A stretch of DNA of 64,000 nt, taken from NCBI GenBank assembly GCA_963742345.1, contig CAVULO010000002.1, positions 62,001 through 126,000 on the forward strand, given 5' to 3'. Of the stretch, positions 49,355-57,160 are shown in pieces (position 1 is the first letter of the stretch; each line of letters begins with the position of its first letter). A program made the position numbers and the translations under genes. The notes below the pieces were generated by a model. The model had not been told where the DNA came from, searched no databases, and saw only the letters and a list, made by a program, of their open reading frames with translations. The stretch comes from Pseudolabrys sp963742345 (GTDB taxonomy: Bacteria; Pseudomonadota; Alphaproteobacteria; Rhizobiales; Xanthobacteraceae).

Positions 49355-50042
49355 AGGCGGAAATGTGCGCCCTATTTAGCCGGTTCGTCGAGTTGGCCTT
49401 TGGGCCAAATGAATGTGCGGGCCGATATGGCGGCAACGAGACTTTTTGGGTCAGCCGGACAAGCGCCGCCACGGTACGGACACCCATTTTTGCCATCATG
49501 CGGCTGCGGTGGACCTTAATGGTCTTCTCGACGGTCCCAAGGTCGGCAGCGATCTGCTTGTTGAGGCGGCCGGCAACGACGTGGCTTAAGACCTCTTTTT
49601 CGCGAGGCGTCAGTTTTTCCACGAGTGCGTCAATCGCCCTGCGTTCCGCATCGGCGCGGCGCGTGACTTTGTCGAGGGCGGCTGCGCGCTCCACGGCGTC
49701 CAATAAATCAACCTGTTTCACCGGCTTTAAGAGGAAGTCTACCGCGCCTGCCTTCATCGCGCGCACACTCACCGGAACGCTTCCGTGGCCGGTCAGAAAA
49801 ACGATAGGCCGGCCCGTCGCCTTGTTCGCCAACTTCTGCTGCAACTCCAACCCGTCAAGCCCAGGCATCGTCAGGTCAAGTACCGCGCAGCCAGGTACCG
49901 ACGGATCATGTTCTTCGAGAAATGCTTCCGACGAAGAAAACGCTTTCGTTTTATAGCCGGCAGTTTGAAGCAGCCTGGTGAGGGCCTTCAGCACGCTTGG
50001 ATCATCGTCGATGAGGAACACCGCAAAATCTGTCGTACCCAT
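49329..50042 (-). CDS. FixJ/LuxR-type response regulator
   Basis: The 237-residue protein has an N-terminal receiver: VFLIDDDPSVLKALTRLLQT, Asp56 in CAVLDLTMPGLDG, FLTGHGSVPVSVRAMKAGAV and Lys in FLLKPVKQVDLL. The C-terminal LuxR helix-turn-helix is LTPREKEVLSHVVAGRLNKQ, then AADLGTVEKTIKVHRSRMMA. The tail after about residue 205 (PYRPAHSFGPKANSTN) is unusual and could be nonhomologous. It starts 1 base after the sensor kinase stop. The whole trio forms a tight operon; its targets are unknown. Confidence 0.92.
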   Translation of the reverse strand: MGTTDFAVFLIDDDPSVLKALTRLLQTAGYKTKAFSSSEAFLEEHDPSVPGCAVLDLTMPGLDGLELQQKLANKATGRPIVFLTGHGSVPVSVRAMKAGAVDFLLKPVKQVDLLDAVERAAALDKVTRRADAERRAIDALVEKLTPREKEVLSHVVAGRLNKQIAADLGTVEKTIKVHRSRMMAKMGVRTVAALVRLTQKVSLPPYRPAHSFGPKANSTNRLNRAHISAYADSNRGR

Positions 50043-50043
50043 T

Positions 50044-52098
50044 TTACTCGCCTTTCGTACGTTGCGCCGGCAAACAAAAGCGTGCTGTTGCTCCGCCCTC
50101 AGCGTTATTGCTCAGGCTCAGCGAGCCGCCGTGCCGCTCGATGATGGTCGAACATATCGACAGCCCCAGTCCGAGCCCGCGTTCCTTTGTTGTGAAAAAA
50201 GCATTGAAGAGTGAGGCTTCATGTCCAACGTCGATTCCGGTTCCTCGATCGACGACCTTTAATTCAATCTGATCGTCGACACGTCGGGAGATCATCGTGA
50301 GGGAACGACGGCGCGCGTCCGTATTCATCATAGCCTCTAGTGCGTTCATCACGAGATTAAGGAGAACTTGCTGTAGCTGGACGGGGTCGCCCTCGACAGA
50401 ACCCACGTCGGTTGCGGCCATGACTTTCGTTTTTACGTGACGGCTGATCAGCTCGTTATTGAGAAGACGCAGGGTCGAATTAACCAGGTCGGGGATGTTC
50501 ACCGCCTCAACTTCGCCCTTGCCGTTTTTGAGCAAGGTACGCAGCCGCTGAATGACTTCTCCGGCCCGCAGATCATCTGCGATGATATCGTCGAGTGCGT
50601 CCTTGAGGTCTTCCAGGTTTCGTACCTTGCCCGAAAGCATGGTCCGCGCCGCCTGGGCATTTGCCAGGATCGCTGTCAGCGGTTGTGTGAGTTCATGTGC
50701 CAGGCCACCAGACAGTGCGCCGACCTGGGATACGCGCATGAGATGTGCGAGCTCCCGTCGCTGCAATTCAGCTTCAGCTTCGGCTGCCTTGCGGATGGTT
50801 ATATCGGTGAAAATACCGCTCGTATTGACTACTGCGCCGACAGCATTGCGATTGGTCGCACGCTTGGCCTGAAGCCACTTCACCTGGCCATCCGGCATGA
50901 CAATTCGAAATTCCAGGGGCGCTTCGGATTCGTGAATACCAACGATGTTGTCGTCGACCAGTACCCGATCGTCGGGATGAACGACCGAAAGAATGGTTTC
51001 ACGCGTGACCGGTGAATCTTTTTGCAGACCAAGCATCGCGCGGCAATGGTCGGTGGCCCAAAAAGGATCCATGCGAGGATTGTGCTGCCATAGCCCGACA
51101 TCGGCCGCCGCAGCGGCGAAAGCCATCCGCTCCTCGTCCTGACGCAATTGCTGGTTTGCCTGGCGTGCCTCTTCGATAGAAGATCCAAGCAACAGCATCG
51201 GTATGGCGAGGCTTATTAAAAAGACCTGTAGCGCGAGGACATTCGATTCAGGCGTTCCGGAAAGAAACAAGCTGGAACCGAGTGATCGCCAGATCAAAAC
51301 AACGGCCATAACAAGGATCGCTGCGCTGGCTCCTTTGGCGCCAAACCGTGACGCGGACCAAAGGACGAGAGGAACCGGTAAGTAAAACAGGACCGGGAGA
51401 AACGAGCGCATGAGTTGGCCCGTTGATTGGTCGAAGACAATAGAGCACACGACAATAAGTAATGTGCCGATCAGCAGTGCTTCCGCGCGACGTTCCGGAT
51501 TTTGCGTCCAGAACGTGCGTGGTCCTTCACTTGCCAAGACAAGCGCGAGCGGACCGAGCGCGAGGTTTCCCAAAGCATTTGATGCAAACCATTGCAGCCA
51601 GGAATTCCAATAACTGCCGAGGCCACCGCCGCTGAGAATCGGAACGAAGGCGCCGCCAATCGCGACAACGGCGGGGCAGACGAAACCCACGATGAAAACA
51701 AAGCTCGCGGTCGAACGGAATGTGGCAAACCACGGCCGTTCTACGAGCCGGCTTTGAATGACGGCGGCGCTGAGTGCCGCGACCGCAAGGTTGGTTGCAA
51801 AAGCAGCCAACAATACGGAGAGCGACATTCCGATTTTTGTCTCGGCAATCACATGCGCGGGAAAGGCTGCAACGACGGCAATCCAGCGCCAGCCGGGGCG
51901 AGCGAGCAAGAGCGCGGAAAGTAGAACTATATTTGGGGGCCAGAACGGCGCGAAGATCTTGTCGGAAAGAGTGCCAACGAAAAATGCCAACTCCGCGGCA
52001 ATCAAATATGCAAAGAAAGTCAGAAGCGTAATTTGTAGAAAGTACTTTACGTCTTCAAGCGATCGTTCAGCCGGCAGTGCCCTGTCGATCCAGCTCAT
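50044..52098 (-). CDS. MASE1-PAS hybrid membrane sensor histidine kinase
   Basis: A 684-residue kinase. About residues 20-310 form a MASE1 sensory module of eight or more helices (FAPFWPPNIVLLSALLLA, GLGSYWNSWLQWFASNALGN). A PAS domain follows (about 330-445: VHPDDRVLVDDNIVGIHESE, IVMPDGQVKWLQAK). The HisKA box has phospho-acceptor His468 in SGGLAHELTQPLTAILANAQ. The ATPase domain has NLVMNALEAMMNTDARRR (N box) and GTGIDV plus GLGLGLSICSTIIERHGGSL. The FixL-like PAS-HK layout fits the FixJ-type partner at 49329. MASE1 ligands are not generally known. It is the first gene of the operon; start set by length and context. Confidence 0.93.
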   Translation of the reverse strand: MSWIDRALPAERSLEDVKYFLQITLLTFFAYLIAAELAFFVGTLSDKIFAPFWPPNIVLLSALLLARPGWRWIAVVAAFPAHVIAETKIGMSLSVLLAAFATNLAVAALSAAVIQSRLVERPWFATFRSTASFVFIVGFVCPAVVAIGGAFVPILSGGGLGSYWNSWLQWFASNALGNLALGPLALVLASEGPRTFWTQNPERRAEALLIGTLLIVVCSIVFDQSTGQLMRSFLPVLFYLPVPLVLWSASRFGAKGASAAILVMAVVLIWRSLGSSLFLSGTPESNVLALQVFLISLAIPMLLLGSSIEEARQANQQLRQDEERMAFAAAAADVGLWQHNPRMDPFWATDHCRAMLGLQKDSPVTRETILSVVHPDDRVLVDDNIVGIHESEAPLEFRIVMPDGQVKWLQAKRATNRNAVGAVVNTSGIFTDITIRKAAEAEAELQRRELAHLMRVSQVGALSGGLAHELTQPLTAILANAQAARTMLSGKVRNLEDLKDALDDIIADDLRAGEVIQRLRTLLKNGKGEVEAVNIPDLVNSTLRLLNNELISRHVKTKVMAATDVGSVEGDPVQLQQVLLNLVMNALEAMMNTDARRRSLTMISRRVDDQIELKVVDRGTGIDVGHEASLFNAFFTTKERGLGLGLSICSTIIERHGGSLSLSNNAEGGATARFCLPAQRTKGE

Positions 52099-53165
52099 AA
52101 TCGCCCCTCACCATTTCCCACCCCGTATTCTTCTTTGTATTTGCTGGGCGCTACGCCGCGTTCATGAAAAAAATTCTCTCCAAAGCCGATTGCCCGGCAT
52201 CACACCGATGCGGGGACTTTCGCAAATTTATATTGCACCCTTGCGACAAGGGCTGGTGATCACAATGGCGAGAGACAAAACATAGGCAGTTTGCAGTGCA
52301 GTATTGGCCGGCAGCAAAATACCATTGGGTCGCTATTTAAGGGTATGAGCTGGCCGAAGTGTTCGGGCACTGTTCTTTAGCAATGCATAGCTGCCACGCA
52401 GTTTTGCCCCCCGTGTTAAATTACCTTTGCGAAGAAAAAACCGTGCGGCGGTCGCATTCATCGTTCGCCTCGGCGTAAGTCCCAAACCATTCCGGTCGAG
52501 CGCGCCGATTAAGGCCGCTGTTTGTGAAAGTGCTGCTGCTCTGGAAGGAAGCGGCAGCACATAATGAGATGGAGCGCGGACAGTGTTAGGTCGGGAAAAT
52601 GCTCCATCAGACCAATCCGCAATTCGATGATGATGCTGTTCGGTGGCGCCCGGCGTCGCAGACCAACGCCTTCACCTCGCGCCCCACAATATAAGAATGT
52701 CTACCCGCACTTTGACGGCAGCCCTTTGCGCACTTGCCCGGGGTTCAGCGAAAGTCAGGTCAAACCAGTGACTTGGCTAGAATTGCGGTGGTTCGAGGGA
52801 AAGCAAAAGTGTTTTGACGGTCGGTCCGGCCTCTGGCTGAGCCTAATTTTTTGGCGTGACCGTTCACGCATCAGCGCCACGTCGACCTGATTTTGTGCCC
52901 GCAAATGACGCGTCCGGCCGAAACGGCAGCAATTTGCTGCGCTGCGATAGGCGCTCCGTAAAAATTAAAATGAACGCGGCAAAAAGCCCAGGTACAGGCC
53001 TCGTACAGGTATCGTCTAATAGCTTATAGCGAATAATAGCGCATAGCGAATATGTACTATTTATGATCTGGCCCATTCTGGCTACGATATGCGCAAGGGT
53101 GATGAATAAATCGCCGAGCCGGCATTAAGATCGGCCGTTCGGAGGACCCTAAGGGAGGAAGTGAG
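52099..53165. other. Long intergenic region between sensor kinase and TctC
   Basis: These 1,067 bases separate two divergent operons. I saw no protein that could be supported; the short open frames here have atypical composition and no family features. The part near 52990-53070 is rich in short direct repeats (next entry). An unusual gtacagg repeat (52992-52998, 53004-53010) lies just before them. Confidence 0.5.
53026..53052 (+). repeat. Tandem atagcgaata-type repeats before the tct operon
   Basis: atagcgaata occurs at 53026-53035 and 53043-53052. Between them lies the near copy atagcgcata at 53036-53045. The block lies about 115 bases before the TctC ATG and could be an operator or binding site for the operon's regulator. 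Confidence 0.5.
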
Positions 53166-54173
53166 ATGCGAAAGACCAGTAAGGCGTTAAGCGCCGCGGT
53201 ATTCTTTGGCGGCGCGTTTACGCTGTCGATGCCTGCCCAGGCGTGGGAGCCCACCAAGCCTATCGAAATTATAGTTCCGGCAGGCACCGGTGGCGGCGCC
53301 GATCAGATGGCCCGTGTCATGCAGGGCATTATCACCAAACACAATCTGTCCAAGCAATCTGTTGTCGTGATCAATCAGTCGGGCGGCGCGGGCGGCGAGG
53401 GATTCCTCGCGGCCAAGAACGCGAAGGGGGACCCCCATAAGTTGATCATCACGCTGTCGAATCTGTTCACCACCCCGCTCGCCACCGGCATTCCTTTCAA
53501 CTGGAAGGATCTCACGCCGGTCGCGATGATGGCGCTCGATGAATTCATCCTCTGGGTCAACGCCGACACACCCTACAAGACGACGAAGGATTACATCGAC
53601 GCGATCAAGGCCGCGCCCGACAATCAGTTCAAGATGGGCGGCACCGGCTCGAAGCAGGAAGACCAGATCATCACGGTCGCGCTTGAAAAGGTGACCGGCA
53701 AGAAGATGACCTACATTCCTTATAAAGGCGGCGGCGCGGTTGCCGTGCAGCTGGTTGGCGGTCACGTCGACTCGACGGTCAATAATCCGATCGAGGCGGT
53801 TGCGCATTGGCGCGCCGGCAAGTTGCGGCCGCTCTGCGTGTTCGACAGCAAGAAGCTCGACTACGACGAAAAGATCACCGACAACATGTCGTGGAAGGAT
53901 ATTCCGACCTGCAAGTCGCAAGGCCTCGATGTCGAATACCTGATGTTGCGCGGCTACTTCATGCCGCCCGGCGTCTCCAAGGACGAGGTCGCTTACTATG
54001 TCGACCTGTTCAAGAAAGTACGTGAAACGCCCGAGTGGAAAAAGCTGATGGCCGACGGCGCGTTCAACACGACCTTCATGTCTGGCGATCAATACGCCAA
54101 ATGGGTCGCCGATGCGGAGAAGCTGCACGAAGGCTTGATGAAAGACGCCGGCTTCCTCGCCAAGTCCAATTGA
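53166..54173 (+). CDS. TctC-family (Bug) periplasmic solute-binding protein
   Basis: The receptor of a tripartite tricarboxylate transporter. It has a signal peptide (AVFFGGAFTLSMPAQA) and 335 residues in total. The N-terminal motif is KPIEIIVPAGTGGGADQMAR; other family regions are NLFTTPLATGIPFNWKDLTP, NQFKMGGTGSKQEDQIITVA, MTYIPYKGGGAVAVQLVGGH and VNNPIEAVAHWRAGKLRPL. These match the Bug fold with its loop that grips a carboxylate. GGGAGGAAG precedes the ATG. The genes for TctB and TctA follow, then an oxalate catabolic set, so an oxalate-like dicarboxylate is a reasonable ligand (inference). Confidence 0.94.
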   Translation: MRKTSKALSAAVFFGGAFTLSMPAQAWEPTKPIEIIVPAGTGGGADQMARVMQGIITKHNLSKQSVVVINQSGGAGGEGFLAAKNAKGDPHKLIITLSNLFTTPLATGIPFNWKDLTPVAMMALDEFILWVNADTPYKTTKDYIDAIKAAPDNQFKMGGTGSKQEDQIITVALEKVTGKKMTYIPYKGGGAVAVQLVGGHVDSTVNNPIEAVAHWRAGKLRPLCVFDSKKLDYDEKITDNMSWKDIPTCKSQGLDVEYLMLRGYFMPPGVSKDEVAYYVDLFKKVRETPEWKKLMADGAFNTTFMSGDQYAKWVADAEKLHEGLMKDAGFLAKSN

Positions 54174-54211
54174 TCCCGCGGAGTTCGACCGCGGAACACG
54201 CGAGACTATTA

Positions 54212-54718
54212 ATGAACCAAACAGTCCAAGAAACCGGTGGGACGGGTCCGTCCCACCGGAGTGTCGAAGTCGGAGTGGCCGCTTTCATGGCCCTCCTCGC
54301 GCTGATCGGAGTCTACGGCAGCATCAAGGTCGGGATCGGCTGGGGTGATGAAGGGCCCCGCGCCGGCTTTTTTCCTTTTTATGTCAGTCTGGTCGTTCTG
54401 GTCTCTTGCGCCATCAATATGTTTGCGGCGCTCGCCGTGCCCGACGATGGCAGGGTGTTCGCGGAATGGGGTCAACTGCGGCAGGTTCTGTGGGTGCTGG
54501 TGCCGACGATCGTCTATGTCGGACTGATACCCTTCATTGGCATCTATGTCGCGTCTGCGGTGTTGATCGCGTTCTTCATGCGGCTGTTCGGACGGTACGG
54601 TTGGATCGTGACCGTGGCGGTTTCGGTGGCAGTACCGATCATGACTTTCCTGATGTTCGAAACCTGGTTTCTGGTTCCGCTGCCTAAGGGACCCTTGGAG
54701 AGCATGCTGGGATTCTAG
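54212..54718 (+). CDS. TctB family small permease subunit
   Basis: The 168-residue protein has four predicted helices: VGVAAFMALLALIGVYGSIK, GPRAGFFPFYVSLVVLVSCA, VLWVLVPTIVYVGLIPFIGI and VSVAVPIMTFLMFETWFLVP. The GPRAGFFPF motif is characteristic of TctB. The C-terminal LVPLPKGPLESMLGF is also typical. ATG at 54212 is set by position 39 bases after the TctC stop and by family length. It forms the permease with TctA. Confidence 0.92.
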   Translation: MNQTVQETGGTGPSHRSVEVGVAAFMALLALIGVYGSIKVGIGWGDEGPRAGFFPFYVSLVVLVSCAINMFAALAVPDDGRVFAEWGQLRQVLWVLVPTIVYVGLIPFIGIYVASAVLIAFFMRLFGRYGWIVTVAVSVAVPIMTFLMFETWFLVPLPKGPLESMLGF

Positions 54719-54784
54719 AAGACCGAAAGCCGCGCTGAATTCGGCGGTACTGGGAACAAAACAAAGAATCTAGAGACGAGTGTA

Positions 54785-56296
54785 ATGGAAGATATCGGCA
54801 ATCTTTTTCACGGTTTTGCGGTGGTCGTGCAGCCGTTCAACCTGGTGCTGATGGTTGTCGGCATCGTGCTTGGCGTCATCGTCGGTGTGCTGCCCGGTCT
54901 TGGCGGCGCCAATGGCGTCGCAATTCTGTTGCCGCTGACGTTCTCGATGTCGCCGACCTCGGCGATCATCATGTTGTCCTGCATCTACTGGGGAGCGCTG
55001 TTCGGCGGGGCCATTACCTCGATCTTGTTCAACATACCGGGCGAACCGTGGTCGGTGGCGACGACGTTCGACGGCTATCCGATGGCGCAGCAAGGACGTG
55101 CCGGCGAAGCGCTCACGGCTGCATTCACGTCGTCTTTTGTCGGCGCGCTATTCGCGGTGATCATCATTACGTTGGTGGCGCCGCTGGTCGCGAGCTTTGC
55201 GTTGCGGTTCGGTCCGCCCGAAATTTTTGCGGTGTACTTCCTGGCCTTCTGTAGTTTCGTGGGTCTGAGCAAGGAGCCGCCGTTCAAGACCGTGGCATCG
55301 ATGATGCTGGGATTCGGGCTTGGCGCTGTCGGCCTCGATCAGATGACCGGCCAGCTGCGGCTTACCTTCGGCGTCGAGCAGATGCTCAACGGCTTCGACT
55401 TTCTGATCGCCGTCATCGGCCTGTTCGGGATCGGCGAAATCCTGCTGACCATGGAAGAAGGCCTGAGTTTCCGTGGCAAGCCGGCGAAATTGAATATGAA
55501 GATCGTCATCCAGACCTGGGCGAAGCTGCCGCGCTATTGGATGCTCTATCTGCGCTCCTGCCTGATCGGTTGCTGGATGGGCATCAGTCCCGCAGGCGCT
55601 ACGCCGGCCTCGTTTATGAGTTATGGCATCGCCAAGCGCATCTCAAAGAACGGCCACCTGTTCGGCACCGGCCAGATCGAAGGCGTAATCGCGCCCGAAA
55701 CGGCCGCGCATGCCGCCGGCACCTCGGCGTTGCTGCCGATGATCGCCCTCGGCGTTCCGGGTTCGCCCACCGCGGCAGTGTTGCTCGGCGGGCTTTTGAT
55801 CTGGGGGTTGCAGCCGGGCCCGTTGCTGTTCGTCGAGCAGAAAGACTTCGTCTGGGGTCTGATCGCCAGCATGTACATGGGCAATATCGTCGGCCTCCTG
55901 GTTGTGCTGACCTGCGTTCCGCTGTTCGCAGCTATTCTGCGCATTCCCTTCAGCGTGATCGCACCGGTCATCATGGTGTTCTGCGCGATCGGCGCCTACA
56001 CCGTGCACAACAACACCTTCGACGTCGTCATGATGGTGGTGTTCGGCGTCGCCGGCTACTTCATGAAGAAGTGCAATTATCCGATGGCTCCGATGGTGCT
56101 GGCGATTGTGCTCGGCGACAAAGCCGAAGAGGCATTCCGCCAGTCGCTTCTCGCCTCACAGGGCGGGCTCGGCGTGTTCTTCTCCAGCGGGCTCGTGAGC
56201 ACGATCATGAGCCTTGGCCTGATCGCGCTGTTCTGGCCACTGATCCAGGCGGGCTGGGCGCGGTTGCGTTCGGGCAAATTGCGGCCGGCGGAATGA
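54785..56296 (+). CDS. TctA family large permease subunit
   Basis: The 503-residue membrane protein has about twelve helices. The family motif GVLPGLGGANGVAILLPLTF is near residue 37; SCIYWGALFGGAITSILFNI and GEPWSVATTFDGYPMAQQGR follow. The second half has GVIAPETAAHAAGTSALLPM and ALGVPGSPTAAVLLGGLLIW, the mirrored PGxPG-type loop. It takes up carboxylates by Na+- or H+-coupled transport with TctB and TctC. It is the last transporter gene; the regulator gene starts 87 bases later. Confidence 0.94.
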   Translation: MEDIGNLFHGFAVVVQPFNLVLMVVGIVLGVIVGVLPGLGGANGVAILLPLTFSMSPTSAIIMLSCIYWGALFGGAITSILFNIPGEPWSVATTFDGYPMAQQGRAGEALTAAFTSSFVGALFAVIIITLVAPLVASFALRFGPPEIFAVYFLAFCSFVGLSKEPPFKTVASMMLGFGLGAVGLDQMTGQLRLTFGVEQMLNGFDFLIAVIGLFGIGEILLTMEEGLSFRGKPAKLNMKIVIQTWAKLPRYWMLYLRSCLIGCWMGISPAGATPASFMSYGIAKRISKNGHLFGTGQIEGVIAPETAAHAAGTSALLPMIALGVPGSPTAAVLLGGLLIWGLQPGPLLFVEQKDFVWGLIASMYMGNIVGLLVVLTCVPLFAAILRIPFSVIAPVIMVFCAIGAYTVHNNTFDVVMMVVFGVAGYFMKKCNYPMAPMVLAIVLGDKAEEAFRQSLLASQGGLGVFFSSGLVSTIMSLGLIALFWPLIQAGWARLRSGKLRPAE

Positions 56297-56363
56297 GGCC
56301 GGGGCGGCCGGTTCGACAGAGTTAAGCCCTAAACATAAGGCGATTGCTGCACGTCAGCGCTTC

Positions 56364-56380
56364 TGGCATATTGTATACCA
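56364..56380. promoter_or_regulatory. Inverted repeat overlapping the start of the GntR gene
   Basis: TGGCATA-TTG-TATACCA is an imperfect 17-base inverted repeat (6 of 7 pairs). It lies 3 bases before the ATG of the GntR gene at 56384 and also carries a TATACC-like -10 element. It is a likely autoregulatory operator. No ribosome binding site is visible, so the mRNA may be leaderless. Confidence 0.45.
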
Positions 56381-56383
56381 GTC

Positions 56384-57136
56384 ATGAGTACCAGAGACCG
56401 TAACCCCCGCCGCGTCAGTTTGGATCGTGGAGCTGCTGCCCGCGCTCCGCTCGCGCCACATCCGGCGCTCCAGCCGATCGACGTCACGCCGAGCTTCAAG
56501 CACAAGGCTTATGCCGCGTTGAAGAACGCGATTGTGGCGATGGACATCTATCGCAACCGTGACGACATCCGGCTGGACGAGAGGAAACTCGCTCAGGATT
56601 TCGGCATCAGCCGCACGCCCGTGCGCGAGGCGATGGCCCAGCTCGAGAGTGAAGGTTTCGTGCGCTCGGTGCCCCGGCGCGGGATCTATGTGGTGCGCAA
56701 GACCCGGCGCGAGGTGATCGAGATGATCACCGCTTGGGCGGCGCTGGAGAGCATGGCCGCACGTCTGATTACCCAAACTGCCAGTGATGGGGAAATCGCC
56801 GGTCTGCGCAAAATGTTTGCGACGTTCGAGAACGGCAAATTACGCGCGCACCTCGACGAATATTCCGACGTCAACATCGAATTTCACCAGACGATCATCC
56901 GGCTCAGCCATAACGACGTGCTGATCGACCTCGCCGAAAATCTTTTCACGCATATGCGCATGATCCGGCGCAAGACGATCGGCGAGAAGGATCGCGCGGA
57001 CAAGTCGATCCGCGATCACATGAGTATAATCGAAGCATTGGAGCGGCGCGATACGTCTCGCGCCGAGCAACTTGTGCGCGACCATGCGCTCGGCCTTGCC
57101 GAGCACGTCGCGAAATACGCCGACTATCTCGATTAA
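56384..57136 (+). CDS. GntR family transcriptional regulator, FCD type
   Basis: The 250-residue protein has an N-terminal GntR helix-turn-helix (about residues 40-110: RLDERKLAQDFGISRTPVRE, AMAQLESEGFVRSVPRRGIY) and a C-terminal FCD domain. The FCD domain has ALESMAARLITQTASDGEIA, EYSDVNIEFHQTIIRLSHND, and RRDTSRAEQLVRDHALGLAE; conserved His/Asp positions (FHQTI, DHAL) suggest metal and carboxylate binding. It lies between the transporter and oxalyl-CoA decarboxylase genes and is probably their regulator, with an acyl-CoA or dicarboxylate as effector (inference). The N-terminal 40 residues are unusually long and basic. Confidence 0.93.
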   Translation: MSTRDRNPRRVSLDRGAAARAPLAPHPALQPIDVTPSFKHKAYAALKNAIVAMDIYRNRDDIRLDERKLAQDFGISRTPVREAMAQLESEGFVRSVPRRGIYVVRKTRREVIEMITAWAALESMAARLITQTASDGEIAGLRKMFATFENGKLRAHLDEYSDVNIEFHQTIIRLSHNDVLIDLAENLFTHMRMIRRKTIGEKDRADKSIRDHMSIIEALERRDTSRAEQLVRDHALGLAEHVAKYADYLD

Positions 57137-57160
57137 GGAAAAGGATCAGGGAGGATTCCC

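Noticed and set aside
52333..52890. Two small open frames in the long intergenic region
   Set aside because: No ribosome binding site, no family features, and atypical residue composition.
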